Shown here: one piece after another, positions 1-8,687 of the stretch
How positions within the stretch are numbered: position 1 is the stretch's first letter
How the letters are laid out: the number at the start of each line of letters is the position of its first letter
Source of the DNA: Arcticimaribacter sp965277835
GTDB taxonomy: Bacteria > Bacteroidota > Bacteroidia > Flavobacteriales > Flavobacteriaceae
Direction of reading: 5' to 3'
DNA: 64,000 nucleotides
Assembly (NCBI GenBank): GCA_965277835.1
Contig: OZ255841.1
Span: forward strand, 558,001 to 622,000
The notes under the pieces: model-generated
The model's input: only the letters and a program-made list of their open reading frames with translations
Database searches by the model: none
What the model was told of the DNA's origin: nothing
Position numbers and translations under genes: made by a program

Positions 1-395
1 AGACTCGTTTTAATATTGACCACGATCAGTATCTTCAATTAGAAAACCGTTTTTTTGCATCGCTCAAAATTGAATATATTATTTTTAAAGGACCGCCAGG
101 AAAAGGAAACAAAACAACCTCAGCCCGAACAGCAGGTTTTTATCTAGTTAATACTACAAGGCAAACGCTACCCATTCATATTCCTGGAATAATGAGCCCT
201 AGGCTTTCCCCTTTCACTAACACTGGGGTAGAACTACCTCTTGGTCAAAAAATATTTTTGAAAACGCCACAAGAAAATTTACTTATACTAACCGTTACGG
301 ATACCATACAAAAAGGGGCACGTATTGATGTAGCAGATTTAATTGATGCAGCGTTGAATAGAGAGGATGACGAGGAAAAGGAGTTAGAAAATTGA
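1..395 (+). CDS. 3' part of an unrecognised protein (partial at window start)
   Basis: The reading frame is open from base 3 to the stop at 393-395, so the gene begins upstream of the window. About 130 residues are visible. They include a basic, glycine-rich stretch (KGPPGKGNKTTSARTAG), hydrophobic and beta-prone segments, and a strongly acidic C-terminus (EDDEEKELEN). I do not recognise the family. An internal ATG at 192 could start a 67-residue protein, but the frame continues far upstream with sensible codon use, so a truncated longer gene is more likely. It converges on the accessory gene at 408-2003 with a 12-base gap and no visible terminator. Confidence 0.6.
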   Translation, partial: TRFNIDHDQYLQLENRFFASLKIEYIIFKGPPGKGNKTTSARTAGFYLVNTTRQTLPIHIPGIMSPRLSPFTNTGVELPLGQKIFLKTPQENLLILTVTDTIQKGARIDVADLIDAALNREDDEEKELEN

Positions 396-407
396 TTTAT
401 CAATAAG

Positions 408-2003
408 TTATTTTTGAAACCTTTCATTTATATAACCAAGCATTTCATCACCTTCTAGTTTATTTGTTGCAGGATTTGTTCGAATATAAAATTCTTTTCC
501 TCCATAGAAACAAGGTTTTTGCGATGGTTCACAATCAATTCTTAAAATTGATTTATTATTAGATATATTATAAATATTAGGTTTAATTAACTGGTAAAAT
601 TCTGCTCCAATTACTGATCTTAAAAAGTTATTAAACCCTAGAAGATATTTATCCTTTGATTCAAAAAAATCATCTTCAATCCCTGTAATTTTACCACTAT
701 CAGCAACACCAATTAAAAGTGTTCCTCCATCTGAGTTCAAAAAGGCGACGATATTTTTGAGAGCTGACTTTTTAATATCTTTATTTTTAGATAAAGTACG
801 AATGTCTTTCGTGAAAGTTTGTTTAAATTCAATCCTTTTATTTTCACCTTCTCTAATTAAAGCAAGAATTTCATCCGTTGAGTTTATTTTTTCTAATTTC
901 CCGAAAACAGAATCAAACTGTTTAAGTAAATTATTTGCTCCCCCAGAGTTTAGACTTAATTCATCTTGTAAATTATTTACCTTTTCTTGAAGTTCAGACA
1001 ACTTAATATTAGCATCTATGAGAAGTTTTTGTTCTTTAATTGAAGGTATAGGAAAGATACTATTCTCAATACTATTCTTATTAATATGCGAGGTGAATAA
1101 GCCAGGTCGTAAAGACTCTAGAATTAGTTTACCTAATTTAGACTGATAAAACAATGCAAGATACTCTGACAATACTAGCTTAGAATCTAAAACTATTTGA
1201 AAAATATTTTGATGTTTAATAGTAACACTCTCTAGTTTACATACAATTTTAGTGCCGCCTCTTAAAATATAAATTGAGTTTTCTATATCCTTGAAATTAT
1301 CAGAATTTATACTTATTGCCACTTCAGATAACTTGAATTGTTTATACTTTTTATATTGGGTTTTAAGTATATTTATTTGCTTTTCAGTTTTTGCATTTTG
1401 AAAAGTTGAAAAAGAATTTCTTTCTCGCCATTCTCCATTTGTGATACTTTCACTTTTATTCTCTTTGAAATTAGTTGTTATTTGAGAGTTATTATTATTA
1501 TAAATTTCTGCAATAAAAAGATTCTTTGTTTTATTTCTCTGTATTCCCAACAGAATTGGAGTGAAACGTATTCTTGGAAGGTAAAGTTTTTCAGGGGCAT
1601 TAATTATCAAATTACAATTAAACCCTTTTTCAGAAAGCATATTTAAGTACCTTTTCCCTTGCTCAGAATAATATATTGACGGTTCAACAGTTGCAAAAAG
1701 GAATCCATTTCTATTAATTGTCTCTAGTATTCTTACCAATAAATTCCAATTTCTTCTAACTCTTTTTTCTTTATCTAATAAAAATGGTTCTATTCTACCA
1801 CCAAAAAAAATATCCCCAAAAACTAAGTCAAATTTATTTTCTGGGATTTTAGTAGGAATTTCTGAATATTCTTGATTGAATTGAATTAAGCTACTATCTA
1901 AACTTTTCAAATCAGAAAGGTTAAAGAATGCTTTTCTTTTTAAGTACAATTTTTCAGAAAAACGAATAAGAAAACTGCTAACACTTATTTGACCTTTATT
2001 CAT
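408..2003 (-). CDS. degenerate N6-methylase/specificity-like protein fused to an AlbA_2 (Schlafen) domain
   Basis: This 531-residue protein appears to have three parts. Residues about 57-170 resemble the second half of an N6-adenine methylase: FDLVFGDIFFGG sits where DVVxxNPPF/Y would be, followed by a 'GFLFATVEPSIYYS' strand-loop like the post-motif-IV region. The SAM-binding motif I region and the NPPY signature are missing, so methylation activity is doubtful. Residues about 220-350 resemble a type I specificity or target-recognition half, ending in 'FPIPSIKEQK' plus a coiled coil. Residues about 373-531 are an AlbA_2 domain (GENKRIEFKQ, LNSDGGTLLIGV, FYIRTNPAT). The start ATG lies at 2001-2003. 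The gene looks more AT-rich than its core neighbours and stands alone, which suggests an accessory and perhaps defence-related role. That role is inference; the AlbA_2 call is the firmest part. Confidence 0.7.
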   Translation of the reverse strand: MNKGQISVSSFLIRFSEKLYLKRKAFFNLSDLKSLDSSLIQFNQEYSEIPTKIPENKFDLVFGDIFFGGRIEPFLLDKEKRVRRNWNLLVRILETINRNGFLFATVEPSIYYSEQGKRYLNMLSEKGFNCNLIINAPEKLYLPRIRFTPILLGIQRNKTKNLFIAEIYNNNNSQITTNFKENKSESITNGEWRERNSFSTFQNAKTEKQINILKTQYKKYKQFKLSEVAISINSDNFKDIENSIYILRGGTKIVCKLESVTIKHQNIFQIVLDSKLVLSEYLALFYQSKLGKLILESLRPGLFTSHINKNSIENSIFPIPSIKEQKLLIDANIKLSELQEKVNNLQDELSLNSGGANNLLKQFDSVFGKLEKINSTDEILALIREGENKRIEFKQTFTKDIRTLSKNKDIKKSALKNIVAFLNSDGGTLLIGVADSGKITGIEDDFFESKDKYLLGFNNFLRSVIGAEFYQLIKPNIYNISNNKSILRIDCEPSQKPCFYGGKEFYIRTNPATNKLEGDEMLGYINERFQK

Positions 2004-2046
2004 TCATAAACCTATTATTTAATATTAGTTAGCAATGCTATACCCC

Positions 2047-3741
2047 CTACTCTCTCGTAAGCTTTCGATATTGAATACGTTTTGGCATAACATCTTGCCC
2101 TAAACGTTTTTTCTTATTCTCTTGGTAGTCAGAATATGAGCCTTCAAAGAAATATACTTGCGAATCACCTTCAAAAGCGAGTATGTGTGTACAAATACGG
2201 TCTAAGAACCAACGGTCATGAGAAATAACAACAGCACAACCTGCAAAGTTTTCTAAGCCCTCTTCGAGTGCCCTAAGTGTGTTAACGTCTAAATCGTTCG
2301 TAGGTTCATCAAGTAACAAAACATTACCTTGTTCTTTCAGCGCCATTGCTAAGTGTAAACGATTACGTTCTCCCCCCGAAAGGGTAGATACTTTTTTATT
2401 TTGCTCACTCCCACTAAAGTTAAATCGACTTAGAAATGCACGAGAATTAATTTGTTTTCCTCCTAACATAATTAACTCTTGCTCATCACTAAAATTAGCC
2501 CAAATAGAGCGTTCGGGGTTAATACTAGAGTGCGACTGATCGATATAAGCTAATTTTACAGTTTCTCCTACCGAAAACGTTCCACCATCGGGCGTTTCAT
2601 CCCCCATAATCATACGGAACACTGTTGATTTACCAGCACCGTTTGCTCCTATTACCCCTACAATACCTGCCTGAGGAAGAACAAAAGACAAATCGTCATA
2701 TAGCAATTTATCTCCAAATGATTTTTTAACATTTTTAGCTTCAATAACATTAGTCCCTAAACGTGGCCCGTTAGGAATAAATATTTCTAAATTATCTTGA
2801 ACTTTAGTTTGGTCTTGGCTTACCAATTTATCGTAATTAGACAGACGTGCTTTTTGTTTACTTTGCCTCCCCTTTGGTGCCATACGTACCCACTCTAATT
2901 CTCGTTCAAGTGTTTTTTGTCTCTTAGATGCCGATTTTTGTTCTTGCGACAGTCGAATAGTTTTTTGATCTAGCCACGACGAATAATTTCCTTTCCATGG
3001 AATACCCTCCCCTCGGTCTAGTTCTAATATCCAACCTGCTACGTTATCTAAGAAATATCTGTCGTGCGTAACTGCGATTACTGTGCCTTTATACTGCGCT
3101 AAATGATGTTCTAGCCAATGTACCGATTCTGCATCTAAGTGGTTAGTAGGCTCATCTAACAATAAAATTTCAGGTTTTTGAAGCAATAAGCGGCAGAGTG
3201 CTACTCTACGCCGTTCTCCTCCCGAAAGTGTTTCTATCTTTTGGTCGCCTGAAGGCGTCCTAAGAGCATCCATTGCAATTTCCAATTGTGTATCGAGTTC
3301 CCACGCATTTACAGCATCAATTTTATCCTGAAGTTCAGCTTGAGTATCCATAAGCTGTTGCATTTTTTCAGCATCTTCATATACTTCTGGGAGACCAAAT
3401 TGGTCATTAATTCGGTTATACTCATCTAGTATAGCTACTGTTTCGGCTACGCCTTCTTTTACAACTTCAAGAACAGTTTTATTTTCATCTAGCAAGGGCT
3501 CTTGCTCTAAGTACCCTATTTTATAGCCTGCAGAAAAACTAACTTCGCCTTGATAGTTTTTTTCAACCCCAGCTATAATTTTAAGTAGTGTAGATTTCCC
3601 AGAACCATTAAGCCCTAAAATTCCAATTTTAGCACCATAAAAAAAACTAAGGTAAATATCTTTAAGTATTGGTTTATTTCCTGTGGGAAAAGTTTTGGAA
3701 ACCCCCGACATTGAAAATATTATCTTCTTATCATCTGTCAT
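2047..3741 (-). CDS. ettA: energy-dependent translational throttle EttA (ABC-F ATPase)
   Basis: This 564-residue soluble ABC-F protein has two ATP-binding cassettes and no membrane segment. Each cassette has Walker A (GLNGSGKST near residue 44; GANGAGKST near 360), an LSGGE signature and Walker B with catalytic Glu (LLLDEPTNHLD, LLLDEPTNDLD). The linker between them contains the charged, helical arm region (SASKRQKTLERELEWVRM) typical of EttA. The family gates ribosome entry into elongation according to the ADP/ATP ratio by binding at the E site. The gene starts directly after the stop codon of the small membrane protein gene at 3742-3921, so the two are probably cotranscribed. Length and domain order are normal for EttA. 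Confidence 0.95.
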   Translation of the reverse strand: MTDDKKIIFSMSGVSKTFPTGNKPILKDIYLSFFYGAKIGILGLNGSGKSTLLKIIAGVEKNYQGEVSFSAGYKIGYLEQEPLLDENKTVLEVVKEGVAETVAILDEYNRINDQFGLPEVYEDAEKMQQLMDTQAELQDKIDAVNAWELDTQLEIAMDALRTPSGDQKIETLSGGERRRVALCRLLLQKPEILLLDEPTNHLDAESVHWLEHHLAQYKGTVIAVTHDRYFLDNVAGWILELDRGEGIPWKGNYSSWLDQKTIRLSQEQKSASKRQKTLERELEWVRMAPKGRQSKQKARLSNYDKLVSQDQTKVQDNLEIFIPNGPRLGTNVIEAKNVKKSFGDKLLYDDLSFVLPQAGIVGVIGANGAGKSTVFRMIMGDETPDGGTFSVGETVKLAYIDQSHSSINPERSIWANFSDEQELIMLGGKQINSRAFLSRFNFSGSEQNKKVSTLSGGERNRLHLAMALKEQGNVLLLDEPTNDLDVNTLRALEEGLENFAGCAVVISHDRWFLDRICTHILAFEGDSQVYFFEGSYSDYQENKKKRLGQDVMPKRIQYRKLTRE

Positions 3742-3921
3742 TTATACTCTGCCTCTTAAAGCGTTGAAAGCCCATGCTACTGCATAAAAGCCAGCACCAG
3801 CAACTGAAAAACCTATAGCATACTCTTTATATTTGAATATACCTAGTAAAATTAATAATGTTCCAAGTATTAGCATTATCAAAGCACTATACCCAAAGAT
3901 TTTATTTTTGTTTAAACTCAT
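3742..3921 (-). CDS. CAL67264-family small membrane protein
   Basis: This 59-residue protein (MSLNKNKIFGYSALIML...) has two hydrophobic helices separated by a short charged turn (KYKEYA) and a C-terminal RGRV. It matches what I recall as the CAL67264 membrane protein family, which sits next to ettA in many flavobacteria. I chose the ATG at 3919-3921. The frame can be extended to a TTG at 3942, but that only adds seven residues before the usual N-terminus. Its function is unknown. The stop codon abuts the ettA start codon, which suggests translational coupling. Confidence 0.7.
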   Translation of the reverse strand: MSLNKNKIFGYSALIMLILGTLLILLGIFKYKEYAIGFSVAGAGFYAVAWAFNALRGRV

Positions 3922-4001
3922 CTTTATAAATTTTACTTTCAAACAAATATCGTTTATTTATTTTAAATAGCAATTTCTATTAAATTTTCAGAATAATATA
4001 A

Positions 4002-4034
4002 TTGAAACAGTCAATGCGTCTTTTATATATTTTG
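4002..4034 (+). promoter_or_regulatory. possible promoter for the acyl-CoA carboxylase gene
   Basis: TTG at 4002-4004 is followed after 21 bases by TATATTTTG (4026-4034). This is one base longer than the Bacteroidota -7 consensus TAnnTTTG. It lies about 25 bases before the ATG at 4058. The imperfect -7 box makes this a weak call. Confidence 0.3.
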
Positions 4035-4057
4035 TAGTTTTATTTTAAATTAATTAT

Positions 4058-5686
4058 ATGGGCTTAGACTTTGATAAGAACGAAGATCATAATAAATTGT
4101 TGTGGTCATCAATTCGGCAACAATATGCTACTATTAAGTTAGGAGGAGGAAAAAAAGCGCTTCAAAAGCTACGTGACCGAGGTAAAATGACTGCGCGTGA
4201 GAGAGTGGAATACCTAGTCGATTCGGATACCGAAGCCCTAGAAATAGCCGCCTTTGCTGCTTCGGGTATGTACAAAGAACATAACGGATGCCCTTCTGCT
4301 GGAGTTGTTGTAGTGCTAGGCTATATACATAAGCGTTTGTGTGTTATTGTTGCTAATGATGCATCGGTAAAAGCAGGAGCATGGTTTCCTATGACAGGGA
4401 AAAAGAATTTAAGAGCTCAAGAAATTGCTATGGAAAACCAGCTTCCTATTATTTATTTGGTAGATAGCGCAGGCGTGTTTTTACCATTGCAAGATGAAAT
4501 TTTTCCTGATAAAGAACATTTTGGACGTATTTTTAGGAATAATGCTAGAATGAGTAGCAAAGGCATTATTCAAATTGCAGCCGTAATGGGTAGTTGTGTG
4601 GCAGGAGGAGCCTATTTACCTATTATGTCTGATGAGTCCTTAATTGTAGATAAGACAGGCAGTATTTTTTTAGCCGGAAGCTATCTTGTAAAAGCAGCGA
4701 TTGGTGAAACAATAGATAATGAAACTTTAGGAGGAGCTACTACACATACCGAAATCAGTGGTGTCGCCGATTATAAAATGGAAAACGACTCCGCTGCATT
4801 AGACCATATTAGAGCTTTAATTAACAAGGTAGGCACCCCAGAATACGCAGGTTTTAATAGAATCGATTCTATTGCTCCAAAAAGAAATGAAAAAGAAATT
4901 TATGGTTTATTGCCTTCTTCTCGTAATCAGCCCTATGATATTTACCCTATTATAGAATGTTTGGTTGATAATTCTGAGTTTCAAGAGTATAAAAAAGATT
5001 ATGGCAAAACCATAGTTACGGCTTACGCGCGTATCGATGGTTGGTCAATTGGAATTGTTGCTAATCAACGTAAGGTTGTTAAGTCTGCTAAAGGAGAAAT
5101 GCAATTAGGAGGGGTAATATATGGCGATGCAGCAGATAAAGCCACTCGCTTTATAGCAAATTGTAATCAAAAAAAGATACCTCTATTGTTTCTTCAAGAT
5201 GTTACAGGTTTTATAGTTGGCAGTAAAGCCGAACATAGTGGCATTATAAAAGATGGAGCAAAAATGGTAAACGCGGTGTCTAATTCTGTAGTTCCAAAAT
5301 TTACAGTAGTAATAGGTAATTCGTACGGAGCAGGGAACTACGCCATGTGTGGCAAGGCATTTGACCCTAGATTAATAGTAGCTTGGCCTAGTGCCGAAAT
5401 TGCTGTAATGGGAGGGTCGCAAGCAGCTAAAGTATTGCTACAAATCGAATCTTCGGCTCAGAAAAAGAAAGGGAAGCTAATTGATGAAAAAGAACAAGAA
5501 AAGCTGTATAAAAAAATTAAAGAGCGATATAACGGGCAAACCTCTCCTATATATGCCGCTTCGCGTTTATGGGTCGATGCCATAATAGATCCTTTGACAA
5601 CTAGAACGTGGATTACTAGAGGTATCGAAGCTGCAAATTGTGCGCCTATTACCGAAAAATTTAATATGGGTGTGCTACAAGTTTAA
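4058..5686 (+). CDS. acyl-CoA carboxylase, carboxyltransferase (beta) subunit, methylcrotonyl-CoA carboxylase-like
   Basis: This 542-residue cytoplasmic enzyme transfers the carboxyl group from carboxybiotin to an acyl-CoA. The N-terminal carboxyltransferase half carries 'RDRGKMTARERVEYLVD' and 'LPIIYLVDSAGVFLPLQDEIFPD', then 'ARMSSKGIIQIAAVMGSCVAGGAYLPIMSDE'-type oxyanion-hole segments. The C-terminal half has 'LLFLQDVTGFIVGSKAEHSGII' and 'AVMGGSQAAKVL'. The VDSAG...PDKEHFGRIFRN arrangement is closest to methylcrotonyl-CoA carboxylase, which would place it in leucine breakdown. Propionyl- or geranyl-CoA cannot be excluded without the biotin subunit, which is not in this window. Its TAA stop overlaps the menE stop on the other strand in a shared TTAA. 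Confidence 0.88.
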   Translation: MGLDFDKNEDHNKLLWSSIRQQYATIKLGGGKKALQKLRDRGKMTARERVEYLVDSDTEALEIAAFAASGMYKEHNGCPSAGVVVVLGYIHKRLCVIVANDASVKAGAWFPMTGKKNLRAQEIAMENQLPIIYLVDSAGVFLPLQDEIFPDKEHFGRIFRNNARMSSKGIIQIAAVMGSCVAGGAYLPIMSDESLIVDKTGSIFLAGSYLVKAAIGETIDNETLGGATTHTEISGVADYKMENDSAALDHIRALINKVGTPEYAGFNRIDSIAPKRNEKEIYGLLPSSRNQPYDIYPIIECLVDNSEFQEYKKDYGKTIVTAYARIDGWSIGIVANQRKVVKSAKGEMQLGGVIYGDAADKATRFIANCNQKKIPLLFLQDVTGFIVGSKAEHSGIIKDGAKMVNAVSNSVVPKFTVVIGNSYGAGNYAMCGKAFDPRLIVAWPSAEIAVMGGSQAAKVLLQIESSAQKKKGKLIDEKEQEKLYKKIKERYNGQTSPIYAASRLWVDAIIDPLTTRTWITRGIEAANCAPITEKFNMGVLQV

Positions 5687-6744
5687 AGTAAATCTAAAGT
5701 AGCCTTTCGCTTTATCTTCTCATTCTCGGTGTAAATAAATTTATCTAAGTAATAAATTTCTTTAGGCTCCTCAAAAGTTGAAAGTACATTACTTTGTTTT
5801 ATTGCTTCGAGGTAGTTTTTTTTCTCCTTTGTTTCTAAAAGTAATACTACTTTTTGCCCAAACGTATTGTCGGGTAAGGCTCCAATAAAAAAAGGGGCGT
5901 CAATAAAAGTGCTTACTTTCCGTTCAACTTCTTCTGGGGTTACTTTAACTCCCCCAGTATTAATAATATTATCAATACGTCCTAATAAAGTAAAATTCTT
6001 TTCATCTTCTATTGACACTAAATCGTTAGTAACTATAGTTTTATCTGTAAGATATGGAACTTTTATTTCTAAACATTGACGACTATCGGTACTAATACTT
6101 ACCCCAGGTAATACTGCAAAATGTGGACTTTCGGATTTCACACTCTGCGAAGCAATATGAGTTAACGTTTCGGTCATCCCGTAGGTAATATGGCTATTTG
6201 TTTTCTTGTCTTTTAATTTTTCTAGTAAATGCTTTGAAGGTGCAGACCCTCCAATTAATAATGTTTTTATTTGGTTTAATTGCTCCATAGAGCGTTCAAC
6301 TTGCAAGGGTACCATTGCAGCAAAGTCATATTCCTTAAAATTCTCCTCTAAAACATTACCATTAGGTGATACAATATCTATTTCAAGACCTAAAATCATA
6401 GACCGTATTAACATCATTTTACCTGCAATAAAATCAGCAGAAAGACAATGAAGCACAGAATCTCCAATCTCAATACCAAAATGATCACCTGTAGCCAAAG
6501 CAGAATTAACCATTGCTTGTTTAGGGTATGTTATTGATTTTGGCAAGCCTGTAGATCCTGAAGTTTTAAGTGTAATATTTACTTCAGGATTAATCCAATC
6601 CATCAAAAAATCTCCTAATGCTTTTTCATAAGGTTTCCCTTCTTTTATATAACTATAGGCTACTCCAAACAATTCGTTAAAAGAATAATGATACCCGTTA
6701 ATTTTAAAGCGGTTATGTACGTTTCTATAATTTGGTTTTCTCAT
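5683..6744 (-). CDS. menE: o-succinylbenzoate-CoA ligase
   Basis: This 353-residue AMP-forming ligase activates o-succinylbenzoate to its CoA thioester in menaquinone synthesis. The phosphate-binding loop is TLKTSGSTGLPKSITY (residues about 58-73), followed by 'THITYGMTETLTHIA'-type motifs and the hinge 'LLGRIDNIINTGGVKVTPEEVE'. It is shorter than Bacillus MenE because the N-terminal region is reduced, as is common in Bacteroidota. It is the last gene of the minus-strand menaquinone cluster. Its start codon overlaps the CPBP protease stop by one base. Function is well supported by both motifs and context. Confidence 0.9.
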   Translation of the reverse strand: MRKPNYRNVHNRFKINGYHYSFNELFGVAYSYIKEGKPYEKALGDFLMDWINPEVNITLKTSGSTGLPKSITYPKQAMVNSALATGDHFGIEIGDSVLHCLSADFIAGKMMLIRSMILGLEIDIVSPNGNVLEENFKEYDFAAMVPLQVERSMEQLNQIKTLLIGGSAPSKHLLEKLKDKKTNSHITYGMTETLTHIASQSVKSESPHFAVLPGVSISTDSRQCLEIKVPYLTDKTIVTNDLVSIEDEKNFTLLGRIDNIINTGGVKVTPEEVERKVSTFIDAPFFIGALPDNTFGQKVVLLLETKEKKNYLEAIKQSNVLSTFEEPKEIYYLDKFIYTENEKIKRKATLDLL

Positions 6745-7670
6745 TAAATTTTTGCGGTTAACTTATGTTTCCAATTAGACCAATTATATTTTCTCGAAAG
6801 AACAATAAGGCTAAGAGGGTATAGAATTATTAGTGAAAGTAATAGCTCTGGTCCAAGAACGGGTTCTGATATATCTTTTAAAACCGATTCTGTTTGAAAA
6901 GCCGTCCAATCGGCAGTAACAAGAAGTGCAGTAATAAGGTTATTTGCAATATGAAACCCCAGAGCCAGCTCAATTCCTTCATCCATAAGAGTCATTATGC
7001 CAAAAAATAGACCAGTTGCAATATAATATATCATAATACCTATACCCAGTTTTTGAACTTCTGGATTAAAAATATGAAGCATACCAAAAATTGTTGAAGT
7101 TAATATTAGAGGCATCCATCTGTTCTTAGCAAGTTTTGCAAAACCTTGCATTAAATAACCTCTAAATAAATACTCTTCCAAGCCAGATTGAATAGGTATA
7201 AGCGGTAATGAAACTGCAAACATTATTATAAATGGTATAGGCTGAAATGTAATTTCATAGTCTTCGGGAAATATTTTAAAATCTATAACAGTAACAAGAA
7301 TTGTAATTATAGCCCAAAAACCAAAACCAAAAAAGAAACGTTTATAATCTACTACACTACGCGAAGTAGTAACACTTTTTAGGCTTTGTTTATGTATAAA
7401 CTTTATGACAATCCAAAACCCAATAAACGCCACAAGAAATGGAATTAGTATAAGGAATAGAGTCAAGTTTTTGTCTAAATGAGCAAACATACTCATTGGG
7501 TTATTTGAATCTGCGGCTAATATTGACTCTTCCGATATAAAAAAAAGCATTGGAGTTTGCCCAATAAAGCTAAATAAAATTACAATTATAGCCCCTAATA
7601 AGTACCACCCAAAAGGCAATTTTTTATTATAATCCTCTTCTAAAAATAAGTTTTCTTGATGCTGCCCCAT
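6744..7670 (-). CDS. CPBP-family intramembrane glutamic endopeptidase
   Basis: This 308-residue protein has about seven or eight membrane segments. The CPBP (Abi/Rce1-like) motifs are present: EEYLFRGYL at residues about 165-173 with the catalytic Glu pair, FGMLHIF with His near 199, and GFHIANN with His near 240. Family members are membrane proteases or, in some cases, factors with no known substrate. The gene lies inside the menaquinone cluster between menC and menE. It overlaps menC by 31 bases and menE by one, so it is translated as part of the operon. Nothing in the sequence shows a role in quinone synthesis; the placement may only reflect shared membrane localisation. Confidence 0.88.
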   Translation of the reverse strand: MGQHQENLFLEEDYNKKLPFGWYLLGAIIVILFSFIGQTPMLFFISEESILAADSNNPMSMFAHLDKNLTLFLILIPFLVAFIGFWIVIKFIHKQSLKSVTTSRSVVDYKRFFFGFGFWAIITILVTVIDFKIFPEDYEITFQPIPFIIMFAVSLPLIPIQSGLEEYLFRGYLMQGFAKLAKNRWMPLILTSTIFGMLHIFNPEVQKLGIGIMIYYIATGLFFGIMTLMDEGIELALGFHIANNLITALLVTADWTAFQTESVLKDISEPVLGPELLLSLIILYPLSLIVLSRKYNWSNWKHKLTAKI

Positions 7671-8686
7671 GCTATAGTTTTTTCGTACCCAAGATATCCA
7701 TTTTTTACATATAAAGGAGACTCTATGTTATTAGAATATAAACTCCCTGTGCCAAGTCCTTGATGTCCAATATAGTTAATGTTTTTTGTCCATTGTGCAA
7801 TTGCATTTAATCCAATATTGCTTTCTAAAGCACTAGTAACCCACCATCCAATATTATGTTTACTTGCTATGGATATCCATTCTTCCGAACCTCTAAAACC
7901 TCCAATAAAACTTGGTTTTAAAATTATAAACTGAGGTTTTACAGTTGCTAATAGTTCTTCCTTTTTTTCTTTATCAAAAACGCCTATCAACTCTTCGTCT
8001 AATGCTATGGGTAAAGGAGTTTGTTTGCACAAGTCATGCATAAATTTCCATTGCCCTGCCTTTATTGGCTGTTCAATTGAATGAATATCATATTGAGCAA
8101 GTAGTTCAATTTTTTTAAGTGCATCATTAGGAGAAAAACTACCATTAGCATCTACCCGAATTATAATTTCATCTTTTGTAAAACGTTGTCGAATAGAGCT
8201 TAAAATTGATAGTTCTTGATTAAAATCTAAAGCCCCAATTTTCATTTTAATACAACTAAATCCTGCGGTTATTTTTTGCTCAATTTGATTAAGCATAAAT
8301 TTTGGATCACCCATCCAAACTAGTCCATTGATAAGTATATTCTCTTTTGATTCAGTAAAGTCCGAAGGGAATAAAATATATGGGTTATCTGCCTGAAAGG
8401 AGAGCAGAGCCGTTTCGAGTCCTATTTGTATTGAAGGAAATTCTTTTGTTTCTGCAAGTAATATCTCTTTATCTAAATGAATATTATTACACACCCATTT
8501 TAATTTGCTTTCATAATCGGGTCGGTCATCAATGCTTAAGCCCCTCAAAACACCGCATTCCCCTATCCCCTTTTTACCTTCATTTTCAATTTCGATAAAC
8601 CACGTTTCTTTTTGTTTTAAAATGCCCCTTGAAGTACCACTAGGGTTTTTGAAGTTTAATATATATTTAAAATATCGTCCATTCAT
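7640..8686 (-). CDS. menC: o-succinylbenzoate synthase (enolase superfamily)
   Basis: This 348-residue enolase-superfamily dehydratase makes o-succinylbenzoate from SHCHC. It has the KxK base motif (CIKMKIG, residues about 147-153) and metal ligands at 'RVDANGSF', 'SIEQPI' and 'ALDEEL'. A second lysine lies at 'ILKPSFIGG'. The capping domain at the N-terminus is intact. Sequence divergence among MenC proteins is high, but the position between menA and menE makes the assignment secure. Its 3' end overlaps the CPBP protease gene by 31 bases. Confidence 0.88.
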   Translation of the reverse strand: MNGRYFKYILNFKNPSGTSRGILKQKETWFIEIENEGKKGIGECGVLRGLSIDDRPDYESKLKWVCNNIHLDKEILLAETKEFPSIQIGLETALLSFQADNPYILFPSDFTESKENILINGLVWMGDPKFMLNQIEQKITAGFSCIKMKIGALDFNQELSILSSIRQRFTKDEIIIRVDANGSFSPNDALKKIELLAQYDIHSIEQPIKAGQWKFMHDLCKQTPLPIALDEELIGVFDKEKKEELLATVKPQFIILKPSFIGGFRGSEEWISIASKHNIGWWVTSALESNIGLNAIAQWTKNINYIGHQGLGTGSLYSNNIESPLYVKNGYLGYEKTIAWGSIKKTYF

Positions 8687-8687
8687 T

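Noticed and set aside
3922..3942. TTG-initiated extension of the CAL67264 protein
   Set aside because: The family N-terminus matches MSLNKNK at 3921; the extra seven residues are not expected.
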